Source: Pyrenula massariospora (Eukaryota; Ascomycota; Eurotiomycetes; Pyrenulales; Pyrenulaceae). From it: a stretch of 64,000 bases of DNA. Made by a program: the position numbers and the translations under genes. Of the stretch, positions 20,973 through 34,296 are shown one piece after another; position 1 is the stretch's first letter, and each line of letters starts with the position of its first letter. Where the stretch lies: NCBI GenBank assembly GCA_021030905.1, contig JAGFMI010000001.1:806001-870000 (forward strand), written 5' to 3'. Below the pieces are notes generated by a model. The model saw nothing but the letters and a program-made list of their open reading frames with translations. It was not told where the DNA came from and made no database searches.

Positions 20973-22926
20973 ATGGATTTATTGCACTTCGCGCCGCCAG
21001 ATTTGTTCCTCAGAGCGAGCGCCAGGTTTCTGCTCTTAAGCGCATTAGTCCTATTTGCTGTTATTCTCTTTCGCTTCTTTCGATATCGCTTGTCGTATCA
21101 GAAATATGTGAGAAGGGTATAGCTTTTAGATGTTCTCTGCTCACAAGGTGCAGTATGGCTCTTTGAAGAACCCACCGTTTAGTCTGTTGATGGGCAGTAT
21201 CCCTGTTATTGCAGAAACACTTGGGGAATGTCCTGCAGACGCTGATTTCAATGTTCTGTCTACTATTTTGTATCGGAAGTATGACCTCGGGCCGATGTAT
21301 GTCCTTGACCTATATCCGGCAACATCATTTCCGAATCTCATTATTAATGATCCTGTAAGTCTATATTCCTGAGACCTGAATGGATTGGGAAAGAGAAGTC
21401 CTCCTTAGAATTTCGTAACAACTCACTAACACTCTGCTTAGGCTCTTGCTGAACAAATCACCGTAGCTTCGTCATGGGAGAAGCACCCAGTCATTGACCA
21501 AGTAATCGGATCTTTGATAGGGCCGCAGTCCATTTTCTGCGCTGAAGGCGAGATGTTCAAGTACATCCGATCTGTATTTGCCTCTGGGTTTACGTCTTCG
21601 CACCTTATGACGCTTGTACCGGCTCTTATCGACGATGCGATTGTCTTTAACGAAGTTCTCGGTAAGTACGCAGACAGTGGCGAAACCTTCCAGATGGCGG
21701 AGGCCGCAGCGAACCTTACATTGGACATTATCGGTCGCGTTGTTTTGGATCACAGATTTCAGACTCAGACTCGGCAAAATGACTTTGCTACCTCCTACCG
21801 GCACGCGGCAGAGTGGAGGTACATACCTGGACATTTACATCCGTTCTCTAATCCATTGCAAAGGTTCTGGCAATGGTACTATGCTCGAAAAATGAACAAC
21901 TACCTCCTCAAGGTCATCAATGACCGCTACAAAGACAAGACCATAAAGATATCGGAGATGCGAGGCAAGCCCGCTATCGATCTAGCCCTTGACGCGTACC
22001 GCTCCCAACAGCAGAGCCTGTCCAGCTCCACAGACTCCCCGAACGAACCAGACGAGCGATTCAAGAGCTTCATGGTAGACCAGATGAAGACGTTTGTCGT
22101 AGCCGGCCACGAAACAACCGCCAGCTCGATCAGCTTCGTCTACTACCTCCTGTCCCGGCACCCGGAGGCCCTCGCAAAGCTCCGAAAGGAGCACGACGAC
22201 ATTCTCGGCCCCGTCGCGACAACCGCAGACACGATCAAAGCGGACCCACGGATCCTAAACCGCCTTCCCTACACCACCGCCGTCATTAAAGGTTAGCCCC
22301 CAATCACTCCCCCAATCTACTTACTAACCTTTTATGTCGTTTTCAGAAACCCTCCGTCTCTACCCCCTCGCCGCCACCGCCCGCCAACCCCCCCATTCCT
22401 CCCCTTCCCCCTCATCCTCCCCCATCCCCACCCTCCCACACAACCTCCTCATAACAATAAACACCTTCACCATCCACCGCCGCCCCGACCTCTTCCCCAA
22501 CCCGGACGCCTTTATCCCCGAACGCTTCCTCCCACCCCCACATAATTACCAAGAGATACCGCACGGGGCGTACCGGCCGTTTGAGCGGGGGATGCGGAGC
22601 TGCTTCGGGCAGGAGCTGGCGATGCTGGAGTTGCGGGTTATTCTGGGGATGACGGGGAGGGGGTGGGTTTGGGTTGAAGATTGGGAGGGGTGGGAGAGGA
22701 AGATGGGGAGGAGGGGAGGGGTTAGGGAGGCTTTTGGTGCGTTTTATTTCTTTTTTTGTTGTTTGTTTCTTTTTGTTTTTGACTTCTCGTTTATGTGTGA
22801 TAGTTTGTGGAGGTTTTGCTGACTTTTGCGGCGGGATGGATAGGGCATCGGGCGTACATGGCGAACCATGTGGGCGGGTATCCGGCGGAGGGGATGCCGA
22901 TGAGGGTGGAGCGGAGGGCGGTTTAG
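20973..22926 (+). CDS. Cytochrome P450 monooxygenase
   Basis: ER-anchored haem-thiolate oxygenase. Exons 20973-21107, ~21154-21354, 21442-22291, 22347-22736 and 22844-22926 give about 552 residues. A single N-terminal anchor (FLLLSALVLFAVILFRFF) is followed by a proline-containing stretch (KNPPFSLLMG). The I-helix oxygen-binding motif is AGHETT (333-338), the K-helix ExxR is ETLR (396-399), and the haem loop is PFERGMRSCFG with ligand Cys481. The last exon supplies the conserved-looking tail GMPMRVERR. The second exon could start 6 nt earlier (21148). The overall look recalls fungal CYP59-like enzymes of secondary metabolism, but no other biosynthetic gene is adjacent, so the substrate is open. 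The sense strand flips from C-rich to G-rich inside exon 4. Confidence 0.9.
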
Positions 22927-24633
22927 GGGCTGACGGTACGAGCTTGTTGATAATTGGCTTATGGGCCATTAAGCGCGGCTCTGAATAGGCTGACAGCGGA
23001 GCGAGCAGATGTCAAGCGGGATGGGGGGCTATGTAAAGGGACAAGGATGAGAGCGGGAGAGGTGCGGTGCAGTGCAACCGGTGCGCGGCGGGGCAGTCGT
23101 GCTATGCTATGTCGGAATCATGGCGTTCGAGTTAGGATCAGAGATGAAGGCTTCAAGGATGACTGGGGCGGGTAGGCGTCAGACAATTGTTCAACGTCGA
23201 AGGCACGATCCGAAACGAATCCATCTACTTCAAAGGTCTACACGCCAATCCGAGAACAACGGCGTCCCCTAGGACAATGTATCAATGATAGCAACACCCA
23301 ATCCCCTAAATACCCAAAACAAAAGGCTCCAGACACCCTAGCTCAGCGGACTGAACAACACGAATAATTCGTGAGCAGGCCCTCTGTGTATGGAAACACT
23401 TCAAAACCAACCCTGTGAAATGAACCCTGCCTCCCTCCTGCCAATCCCTCAGCAAACCCTTATCTAGACCTACCTCAAACCCCCTCGCAACTCATCTACT
23501 AGGTGTAAACCCTTCGCAACGTCTCCACTAAGAGGACGTCTGGCCCGCGGGAGAAGATATCTGGAACAGAGATATCCCAAGGTCGTCGAGAAACGCGGTT
23601 TGTTCAGCCATATTAGATGACGTATATAACTCCGAGTATCCATAGCCGCTATAGTAGCATGAGTGAAGATGCTCACCTTGCTATGATCGCAACACTTGGA
23701 CGTTCCGTTCTTGTTCTTCTATCTCGATTGATGGCGTTATCTGGAAAATATGGGGATTTGAGGTGCGGTGATAGCGCTCTTGAGCACAGCGTTTGTAGAA
23801 AATGACAAGCCGGATATCGCTTACGAAGGTCCATGCTCAGGGATGTCGTGGTATGAGCTTCATGGCGAGAAACGGATCGATCCTTGGAGCACGTGAGAGG
23901 GAAGTTCACCCGGAATTCACCTGGAAGATGGTGAGCAGGCGCCCTTCTACGCCCCAGATGGTGTTCGCGTATCTTCCTGCGGAATGTATCGTGGGTCTGT
24001 ATGCATTGAGTAGGGTGTGGTGATTTCACCTCCGTCACCGGCGGCTCACAAACCCTCCATTAGTAGGTAGCAAGCGGGACATGTGCCATATCACGCTGTG
24101 ACGCAAGCATAACCGTGATTCACCGAAAATGTGCCGTCTCACTCGTAATCGCCCAAATAGGAAATGGTGATCACCGTCATACATATAAAAACAAGTGATT
24201 ATTTATCCTCACCTTTTCTTATCCTAGTACTGGGGCGATGCGTCTGCCCCGCTGAGAATAAGAGTAGGTCTTTTTCCTTTGTTCGTTCATCCACCATTGT
24301 TGAATATACTGGATGGTGCAGCTTGAGGATCAAGCGTCGATATTTTCAAGCTACTTTGCAACGTCATAAGCATTTTGAGACCTGGAAACTTGCACAGAGA
24401 ACGGAAGACTTGCCAAATCAAAGCTTCTACTCGGATCTTTGCATTAAAACTGGGACTTTGTCATCCGTCAGACTTCAATACAATAGAGTGCTTGCCCAAG
24501 CCGCCTCAAGACTCGTCCGATTATTTCACAGTTTCGCGGGAGAAGCACAGAACGAATACACTTGACGTAAACAGACGCAGCGACCTCCACGAACCTCTCT
24601 ACTTACAAAAAAGACGAGCTCCAGCGAGCCGCA
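22927..24633. other. Intergenic, about 1.7 kb
   Basis: Lies between the P450 and the large unknown gene. Several short ORFs occur, but none has a recognisable domain or splice-supported extension. Confidence 0.6.
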
Positions 24634-27600
24634 ATGTCAGCCACTGTGCAGGATGATAGTCCTGCACCTATGATGGCCGGCTACGGCCGCAAAAGACAAA
24701 GTAGCGACGAGCCCATCATGCTTGTGAGAAGCTCGATTCAAGATGAAAATAAACAGACCGTCCGATTTCGAGTCCCAAAAGGGCATTCTCAGGGATACGG
24801 AAAAGGCGGGATTAAGCTCAACGGCGTCAAGAAGGGAAAGGACCGGATCGAGCCGCGAAGTACATATATACTCCGCCGCAGAGAAGACACCGTGCGAATT
24901 AAGCCCCGGAACGCTTCCCAAAACGGTAACATCGACCTTAGCAATATTGAGGAACTAGAAGACACTGTTAAGCTCCCGGAGCCGCTTCAGGAGTATGTGA
25001 ATGAGAGAGAGATTGATATTAACGCTATGAGAGTGGATCTTGCGAGGGTGACTCTTCTGAAGGCAGAATTTGAGCGCAGGATGGATGTCAACACCGAATA
25101 TGCAGGGATGGAGGGTGCTGACGAGGCTACTACCAGTGACCTGCTCCGTGAGAAGGCCGCTCTGAAGAGAGGGCGCGTGTTTACCCGTTTGCGTCTGCCT
25201 GATGAATGCGATATTCCGATCCCATCGGTTGAAATCAGGCACTCGGTGGTAGAGAGTATGAACAGATTTGATTCTTTGGAGCAGCGATTCTGGGGCTCAT
25301 ACGCCGTCGACAACAATACTGCGGATGGCTGGGATATGATGGACATTAAGAGCGAGTCCGTTGAGAGCCCTAGTCCGGTGGGAGAGGAGCAAGACAATGC
25401 TGGGACTTCCGATATTGAAATTATCGAGGATCCTTCTAGCGCGTCTCGTGAAAGGGTCGAGGGAAAAGAAAAGCGCAGAAAGAGTAGATACGACAAGCAA
25501 GAAGCTGTTGTCGAGGATGAAATTGCTGTCAAAGAAGAAGAAGAGTCACCCCAGCCATCTGTTACTAAGAGGACACGGCAGAAGAAAGTGCAGGGCAAGG
25601 GAAAGAAAGCGAAAGGCAATACAAAACGAAAGGTTCACAACGAATTTGATGAAACATATACTGCACCTGTAGCGCCGCCCACCGACAATCAAAAATTCAT
25701 CAATGACGCAAACAAGAGGCTTGAGCGGGACAGAGCCGCTATGTCAGACTCGAAGGGAACTTACAACTTTGCCATGTCGTGGCCTTCACTTCCACCTATC
25801 CCGGATGACAGATTACATCCCGCCCTTGCAAGCAAATCTGAGTTTTTTGACAGCAACAATGGACACTGGTTCAGTGAAGATGAGGATTTCTCCGATCCCG
25901 AGCCGGTTTCTGATCCTGAAGTTCACCGCGACAACATCTTGAGGGCTTCAAAGAGACGCAAAGTTCTCCGTGACAAGGAGGCTCAAGAGTGGGATATGTC
26001 GTACGAGCTGGAGCTTCCATACGATGGCGCCGATAGCAAAAATCGTCCGACGCTATACTCGCTTAGTCCCATGGCGGTTAAAATTGCTGAAGGTCCATGG
26101 GTGTATAAGAGGTTTCGCAACTGGTATTCCACTAACGCGAGGGAAATTCTCGAATGGCTGAGAAAGGACAATCTCTTTCAGAGACGAAAATACCCAAAGC
26201 GCGCACTTGTGGACGACCTTCTGACAAAAATCGTCGACAGCGGGAGTGGTTGGAAGGGATATGGCAAGATGCAGGAAAAGCTCAAGACTTGGGTAGGTTG
26301 ATTTGATAGCGACCTCGTGGAGGGGTGTGGACTAATAGCTGTGTAGATTAGGCACGGTGCACCATTCGATGACGTCTGGGTCCGATTTGATACGGAATAT
26401 GAGCTCCGAGGGCGTGATATTTTGCCCTTAAGGGACTTCGAAAAACTCCCCAGCTTGAGGATTCGAGCGCTGGTCACAAAAGCGCTCAAGAAGGTAGACA
26501 AGTTCTATAACTGCTTCGAGCACGAGAATGAGACTGGGAGATACTTCGAATTCGGTTGGCCTGAGTTGAGACTTGCTGGGAGGTTGGTTAACTGCATCGA
26601 AGATATCAACGATCAATTGAGAATCTTGGAAGCGGAAGAGGACAGCCGTCATGTTCAAGCAATCAATGCCTTGAATCACGTTGGAGACTTCGAGATATCC
26701 GACACAGGAAGCATTGACCAGAAGAAGTTTCAGAGCCGGTTCCGTGATGGAGATCAAAATTGGATCTCGCCGGTGACGCCTGAGCTACACTCGCCGAGTC
26801 CTGAGGCTCCGGGTTCGTCTTCATTACCAGTTCCCCCGGGCAACGCGCGATCTGCGTGGGTTGTTCGATTCCTCAAGCGGTGCTTCGGAACGATCTATGT
26901 TGACTTTGTCTTTGATGGCACGCAATGGCCTATCACGCCTGTCCTCTTAGCAGATACATTAGAGTCATCATCAAGGTATTCGCCTGAAATGCCGGAAAAG
27001 GATCAAGAAAAGCTATCCGCAATCGTTGGCTGGCTAAGGTCTTGGAACGGAATGTTCCATCGCCAGTGCTCTTCAGTAGACGCTAGCGATGGAGATTTCT
27101 TCCATGAAACGAAGGAGCCCCATGAACATGCAGTCCAATGGGTTGTGGAAGCTAGACGCCGTGCAACGGAGTTTTCCGAGAACGGACAGAAGGAGAGTCT
27201 GCGATCGACATGGTGTGCTGCAGTGGAAGGTACGCAACAGATCTTAAGAGCAGTCGAACGCTACTACGAAGGCTCGTCGGGGAAATTCGAGCCTGAAGTG
27301 GTCGAAGAAGAGTGGCTTTCCCTGTTCTCCGAAGCTAGAAATGTTGGCAGCTCAAACGGGCAAGCAATGACATCGACCTCGATCACGGAAAGCAATAGTC
27401 TGAGGACACCAGAGTGTGCTACTGCTGAGCAGGAAAACATAAGCTCTCCAATCTCCTCAACGATCCCGCCCGGCGTTCGTAATGTTGAATCATTGACGAC
27501 AGTAAAGTTCAGAGTGCCCAAAACAACTGCAGAAAACAGCGACCAGCAAGTTGAGGGCTCGAGCACGTTCCTCAATTCGGAAGTTCCAGCAGGGGCCCGC

Positions 27601-28734
27601 GGAGAATCGATACTGCGCTCGTACGAGCATAAAGAGAAGGATCATGAATTATCTGCCGAACGCGCAGATGCTTACAAAATTCCGAGAGCATATTGGCGAG
27701 ATGCTAGTGACGAGGCAAAAGAAAATGCTAGAGCGGCCCAAGGATCCCCAGAAGCGCCGACTGTAGAGAAAGGCAGATCATTTTCCACAATCGAAGTGAC
27801 TCCACAACCTGAGGACCTTGCTCGAAACCTCACGGAAACGACCCGTCATCCGCCTGTTTTTGATCTGCAGAGAGCGCACAATGCACAAGGTACTCCAACG
27901 CGACTAGCTCTCCCAGAGGCTGCGAGCACATACAAGCAGGTTGCTAGCGCTGCAGACGACGAAAGCGATAGTGATGAGCCAATTTCGGTCCGGAAACAAC
28001 GACACATTCGATCAAAGCTAGAGGCTTCTGCCGCTGCCAAAAAGCGAGGTGCAGCATATCTAGGTTCGGAGGAAGGTGCGGAAGACGCTGTGCTGAGAGA
28101 ACCGGTCGGAAAGCGTCAGAAAGCAGATGTGGACAAAAGCAAGCGATTCGTAAAAGATCGTAGAGCCACGCCAGCAGCAAAGAAGGCTCCTCCATTAAAA
28201 TTGACCAGCTGGAATGTTAGCCAGAGTGAGGAGTCTATGAAGTCACTGCAGACGTCGGCATCCTCAGTCGATAGGACTGAGCCGACTAACGCACGCTCAG
28301 AAGGGATGGTCGAAGTTCCAAAAGCAGGCCCCGCGGACAAGAATGCAAGACGTCACAGACGGGCTAAGCGGATAATCTCTGACACAGATGACGATGAGAC
28401 TGATAGTCCAGCTCCGAAGGCAAAGAGAGCTAAAGTAACTGCGAAGTCTGACAGTATTTATGCTCGGCAACGGATCTCTCGTCGGACTAAGTCCCAATCC
28501 AAGGCTTCTGTCACTGGCGACGTCGCTACCACACCAGGACGCACCATGAGATCTCGCTCCCGGTCCACAGAGCTAACCAGAGCTCCAACTTCGAGTGGTC
28601 TGAAGCTTGCAACAACATCTGCTAAGGACCGAAAAAAGCGGATCGTTTCATCTCGAACAGGGTCTTTGGCAGACATTCCAGAAGCTGCTGCGTCTTCAGA
28701 GTTAGCTGCAGACAATATGGATGTCGATGACTAG
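24634..28734 (+). CDS. Large unrecognised protein, probably nuclear
   Basis: Exons 24634-26292 and 26347-28734 give 1348 residues; the 54-nt intron joins KLKTW to IRHGAPFDDVWVRF. I do not recognise the family. A basic N-terminus (YGRKRQ; RIEPRSTYILRRRED) precedes an acidic/basic linker at about 250-345 with nuclear-localisation-like runs (KGKKAKGNTKRK; RASKRRKVLRDKE). The centre, about 495-640, is ordered and rich in Trp/Tyr (PWVYKRFRNWYSTNAREILEWL; YFEFGWPELRLAGRL). A second folded stretch follows around 695-850 (AWVVRFLKRCFGTIYVDFVFD). The last ~450 residues are disordered, Ser/Lys/Arg-rich, with ISDTDDDETDSPAPKAKRAK. Composition suggests chromatin or RNA association; that is inference only. 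Confidence 0.75.
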
Positions 28735-30313
28735 TCTCAGTACTGCTACGATGCATGTAGTTTCCGACTTCGCCAAAGTGACTGTGTCCAGCGAGCTTCC
28801 CGATTTCGACAGCGTGACTGTGTCAAATGACTTTGCCGATCCCCTCGGTGGAACTGCCGTGAGTTCACATTCATTGCTCAGGGAGCCATAGCACATACTC
28901 GTACGAGTTTTGAAGGAGAGACATAACATGATCTGCATACTGGCTGGAAAATGCATTCTGGTAAGTCGCATTCTTGGAAACCACTCCCCGGCTCGTGCTG
29001 ACTGGAATCGGACAAAGGTTAGATTGACGCGTCATTTTGGTTTACGTTTGCGATAAAAGCGGCGTGCGTTTTCGTTGTCTAGAAAACGACGCAGAGCATC
29101 TTGAAAGATAGTTTCGAAGGTAAGACTTGCTGGTCGAGACTAAGGAGCGAATATTACGTGACAGATGGTTGAGGGGGTGAGCGAAGTTAATGAAGAGGGG
29201 CATGCATGCAAGGTGATGGAAATGAATGGCATTTGTGGCAGAGGGTCAACACATGGTGATGAAAAGCTGGGAGAGTGACGGCAAACGACGAGTAGGAAAG
29301 CAAGGCAAGCGTGGAAGAGGGGAAAATTATCCAGGGCGTGGAATCGATGCTGGGCATCAGAAGTCATGGCGCATTTGATTCTTAGCACTAGCGCCCGTCC
29401 GGCGCACACTAGACGCGCTACAACTTCTGATACATAGCCTCGAACATATTGGATGCTCAGCAATTAAATAGAAGTTTGCCTCGTCCGATTAGCTCTGCGA
29501 AGACTTCACGCAGTCTCTGTCGACGTCCGGTCTCTTCAACCTCCTTTGTTCCTACGCCCGAGCTTTCCAGTCTGCTCTGCCTCTACTTCTTGTTCTGTGC
29601 CTTGGTGTCTCTAAACTATGAGGAGCATAGGATTCGTACCGAAGGGGACTTGACGCTATCACGTGATTCAAGGAATCGGCGGCTCTCAGCGTAGTGCGGT
29701 CAATTCCTGGGGTATCAAATGTCGGCCCAATGAGGCCTGGAAAAGTCGCCTTAAATAGGCTCAGAAAGTGCCCATGGAGGTGTCTTATTCGAATTTGGGC
29801 TGCCACAAGGCTGAAGACCTCCCTCTCCGCAGTGTCTTCTGCACTCTTATCGCTCTCGCTCTAAGTGGTTAGCCTTGTCATTGGTTGCGCTGCGGGTATC
29901 GTTTGCACCTCAGGTCACTCAAAAAAACACGGGGTTCGCTAACGGCGCCAAGGGCTGGTTAGGGGTCCGCACCGCTTCCTGCAATTCGCGCTTCCACCCT
30001 GTAGATACAGGCAGGCAGACATCCAGGCAGACACCGCCTCATTTTCTGCTGCATCAGGCATGCTGAAGCATGTTTGTGGAACCGTACTAACTTAGTTCAG
30101 AGGAAAATTAGGCAAACCCAGGCGCCAGCTAGGTCCACGGATATCTATGCCTTATCCGCCCAAGAGACGTTGATCCACTTCAGTCAGAGTTTCAATAAGT
30201 AGTTAGCATCAACTGAACGGGTATAGGCATACTGAACCTTTCTCTCTGCTATCTATTGCCTCGTCACATAATTTTCAGCCTCTGCTCAGAAACACTTCTA
30301 AGTGCACGAGACT
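28735..30313. other. Intergenic with MITE-like element copy B
   Basis: 1.6 kb between the large unknown gene and the AAA ATPase. It contains the inverted-repeat element at 29357-29430 and no coding signal. Confidence 0.6.
29357..29430. mobile_element. MITE-like inverted-repeat element, copy B
   Basis: 74 bp starting TCAGAAGTCATGGCGCA and ending GCTACAACTTCTGA, related to copy A. Outside the core, TCGATGCTGGGCA on the left pairs imperfectly with the sequence up to TCGA on the right, giving an inverted repeat of about 38 bp per arm. Confidence 0.6.
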
Positions 30314-32609
30314 ATGGACGCGAACGAGGTCCTTGAACTGACGACCAATTTGGGTGCTGTTACAGAACTGTTCAGACATGACTGTGAATACGATTCTTGT
30401 CCTGCAAGGTGGTCCAAATTCAGTACGCATGACGACGAGCAAAGCCATCTCATCCTCAGCACTACTGGCGCTTCTATCATCCATCGCCACGTATTGAAGC
30501 GTAAAAAGTGGATTACAGAGTCTTTCACAATCCAGAATCCTGAAATGAGGGCTCAGCTACAGGTTGCTCTCGCAAATTACCAAGATTTTGACCCAGAGCT
30601 GGAGAATTGGACTTTCAGACCAAGTTTCAAGCCACTCGTGCACCGCTGGGATCGCCTCAACGACTCCATTGATTTCGTTACCGAGCCATCAAACAAAGAG
30701 GCCATCAGTCAGCTGATGTCGTTCTTGAATCCCATTCTCACTCCTGCTATTGAGACTTTGACCAGTATAAGGCGAAAGGGCAAAGTTGCCTTCGAGGACG
30801 TCTGGCATATATTCCCGCCGGCGGAGTTGGCCATTACCACGTTCTATGGAGTCGAAGCTGTCTGCCGAGTCATCAAGTATGAGGAGCTCGCCTACCCTGA
30901 GCCCCATTGGATCGTCAGCTTGGAGTATATCGACTGGAACGGTGAGCGCTGTGGATATACCAACACCAAGGTCACCATAGACTTCTTCACTGGTCAGCGT
31001 TTTGTGGTTGATCTCCCTGTCTATCCAATCTCCTTTAACGAATCCGCCTCTCAGATCAAGTCCCGCATCATCGACCGAGGACGGCGTTTTGAATCTCTGC
31101 GCGGGTATCATTTCCAAACATGCGTGGGAACCAAGATCCTCCTGGAAACTGACCGACCGGAGGAGCGATCTGTAAGACTGCTTGGTTTGATCTCAGCCTA
31201 TTAATTAAGCTAACTCGAGCATCGTTGCAGGCTGCAGGTAGAGTTGTCATTGATGCTTTTGCTTATTACCAAGCCAAAAACTTGGTGAGGCCTAAATTGC
31301 GACCACTGGAAGAAGCGTTTAAGGATGATCGTCAGCGGCGGAGCAGCGACGAGGATAAGGATCCCAATAGCTCGCCGTCAACAGGAGGCAGCTCTCCATC
31401 CGCCGAGATTCTCAAACTTAACGATGTCGAGGCGCGGCAAGCATTTATAGAAACTGGACGGGAAATGACAGCCAAGAAATCTCTAGATCAGGCCATGTCC
31501 CGCGATGAGGTGCTCGAGAGCCTCACTGATGATCAGCGTCTTCTTTCAAATCCGTGGCTGAAGGGATTCGATCTTAAGACTAAAGATTGGGGTACAGTTC
31601 TATTTTCTGGAGTCTCCAGTGAAGACCTTCTCTGCTGACATGATCAATAGCTTTGTTCCGTGTTGATGACCTGTCCTCCATAAGTTGGAATGATACTGCC
31701 TTCAACAACCTTGTACTTCCCGGCAATGAGAAAGAACTTGTCTGGTCATTTGTCGAGACCCAAGCTCTCGCCAGCAACCACTTTGACGACTTCATCCAGG
31801 ATAAGGGTTTTTGGCCACCAGTTTTGATCTCTTCGTGTCAGTCTTCTAACATTCGCTCCAGGCCGTGGCATTATCATCCTCATGTTTGGACCACCGGGTG
31901 TAGGAAAGACTTATACTGCTGAAGCAGGTAAATATTCTTATTGCCCACAAACCGCGGACTTACATCTACTGACTTCACACTCAGTTGCCGAACGAGCTCG
32001 TGTCCCCCTCTACGCCATGAGCGCAGGCACCCTCGGCACCAGACCAGAACAAGTCGAAGCTACCCTAGACGCAACTCTGAATCTCTGCAAGCTCTGGAAC
32101 GCCATGCTTCTCCTCGACGAAGCCGACATATTCCTCGGCGCCCGCACGAACGTCGACCTGGCCCGAAACGAGCTCGTTGCCGGTGAGCTCGCACATCCTT
32201 GCCCAAATCATTCCGTAACTAACCCAACCCCTCCCAAGTCTTCCTCACCAAGCTCGAATACTATCAGGGCCTCTGCTTCCTGACCACCAATCGCAAGGCT
32301 AGCCTCGACCACGCCTTCCAGTCTCGCGTTGACCTGTTCCTCCCGTACGCAGACCTCACCGCCACCGCCCGGCGACAAGTCTGGACCAACTTCATCGACC
32401 GCACCGGCCGCGACAGGTTCGACGTCTCCACAGCGGATCTCGAGACGCTAGCGGAGTTCCAGCTCAACGGTCGCGAGATTAAGAATCTCATCAAGAGTGC
32501 ACATCTGCTGAGTCTCAAGGGCGAGCAGAAAATTGGCGTGGGGCTCTTGACGATGCTGGCTCAGAACCGCTTGAAGGCTCTCACTACTTTAGCTGAGCCG
32601 GACTTTTAG
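30314..32609 (+). CDS. AAA+ ATPase with fungal DUF7025-type N-terminal region
   Basis: Exons 30314-31171, 31231-31591, 31651-31806, 31862-31927, 31985-32182 and 32239-32609 give 669 residues. The N-terminal ~300 residues (SFKPLVHRWDRL; WHIFPPAELAITTFYGVEAVCR; FVVDLPVYPISF) match the large fungal family in which a DUF7025-like region precedes one AAA module. The ATPase core has Walker A GPPGVGKT (468-475), Walker B LLLDEAD (522-528) and an arginine-finger region LTTNRKASLDHAFQSRVDL. The C-terminal helical lid follows (EFQLNGREIKNLIKSA). Walker A lies on a 66-nt exon. Members are numerous in filamentous fungi; the substrate and location are not known. A disordered linker (SSDEDKDPNSSPSTGGSS) separates the two halves. 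Confidence 0.9.
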
Positions 32610-34296
32610 TCGCTAGGACCGTGCTATTGCCGAGCACGGCAACGTGCTACCTAGTTGGCAATTCTCGGGGCTCAACTGGATTAGACCAGAGTGGACTGGG
32701 TTGCATTGGGTTGGATTTGCTCGGAGGTGCTGGATTGCTGGATTGATCGATCGAATTTCCTACACTGCTGCAGCTTCCAAAATGAGGGCCATGCCGAGTA
32801 AAACTAGTATGCACAATGAAGCTCCACATCCTATCGCCGAATACAAAAGTCAGGCTTAACAACAGCCAACCAATAGGCTTCCAAGTATGTTACACCAATG
32901 CTGCTTCCACTTCATCTCTTTCAACCCCTATGACCATTCAACAACCTCGTTGCTCACTCCTCCTAAACCCCCAAATACCCTTAGAACCTTTAGTCTCGTA
33001 ACTTTTAAGGCCTTTCACCCTTTATAACCTTTATCCTCTCTAAATCCCCCTGAAGCCTGTTTACTACCTTCAAAGCTCAATATCATTCTGGCCAATCATG
33101 TTTAAAGGAGTAAACCTCACCTAGGTCTTGCACCAAGCTCTAACATACCCAACCCCGCCCTCCACAGACCATCCATTTCACTCCTAATCTACCAACAGTC
33201 TTCAACCCCCCATCATACCATCCCCTTCCACCAAAAAATCCCCAAACCCACCCAACCCCATCAAAGCAAAACCACCAATCTCTCCAACCTCCCTTATCCA
33301 TAACCCAACCATCCCACCACCCATCCAAACGCGTATAACACCTACACACCGGCTCAGATCCCAAAGTTCGCAGCCTGCCTGCAGACATGGAGCACACCAT
33401 CGCTGCGCAGAGCGCCAATGTCGCCCCAAAAATCCGAAGTCCGAATACCCTCGTACTACTTCGCCAACCTTACTTTCCGCGACCCTTCCAGTTTTACGGG
33501 TGCCTACGTAGAACGCAGACCTGCAAGTCTGCGTGGGTAGGTGGGTTATTGTACTGCAGTGCTTAGCCTTCCTGATAGGCTTACGTTCTGAATCCTGATC
33601 TGCTGGTTAGTTTGTGGGAAAGCAGGTGGGGATTGGAATGCTGCTTGGTGTGTATAAGTTAGAGGGGGAGAGGGTGCGCTTCTGAGATGAGATGGGAGAG
33701 GGATGGGATGGGATGGGACGGGGTTTGGGGGATGGATGGTAGAATTAAGTGGTAAGTATTGATGGCTGTAGTGAATGAGGGAAGGTGTTTTGGTGGCTTC
33801 TATAGGGGTTTTGTATGAAGGCGGAGGGAGAGGTGTAATTCTCCTGCGACCTTTCCATCTAGTGGAATGGGAGGGGGAGGTAAGAGGTTGGCGTGAGACG
33901 ACGATCGTAAGTAACGAAGCTGGGTTTTGAGTATCGCGGCGACTAGGGTTGGTATTTTAATGCGGAAGATGAGATAGGGAGAGAGGGTTGTCTTTGAAAG
34001 GTGATAATTTTGGGCGAAAGTAGGTTTCATCGGAAGGCGACTACTTTTGGATCGTGAGCATGGAAATGAGGCGAGGCACTTCACGCTATAAAGAATTAGG
34101 TAGTGTGAAATGAAATGGAATTCATTGTGACTTATAGTACTACTCTAATTGAGAGTGTGTAGAAGAGCCACCCGCAGAATCTTCCTTCTTAACAGCAGCT
34201 CAGACTTCTCCACCTACCAATTCCGCGGTACTCGCGCCGGCTATGACATGACATCTTGCGCGATTCATCCTGGCGCGCCTAACGTAAAGCCTGCCC
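32610..34296. other. Intergenic with strand-biased low-complexity tracts
   Basis: 1.7 kb. 32930-33330 is strongly C-rich on the plus strand, then 33600-33900 is G-rich, including a GGGAT run (33700-33718). At 33518-33540 an ACGCAGAC...GTCTGCGT hairpin with a short loop is present. No gene seen. Confidence 0.6.

Noticed and set aside
20973-22926. P450 as part of a secondary-metabolite cluster
   Set aside because: No polyketide, peptide or terpene synthase, or pathway regulator, lies nearby; the neighbours are housekeeping genes.
22412-22969. Pro-rich minus-strand ORF over the P450 3' end
   Set aside because: Product of the C-rich/G-rich skew; the sense strand holds the haem loop.
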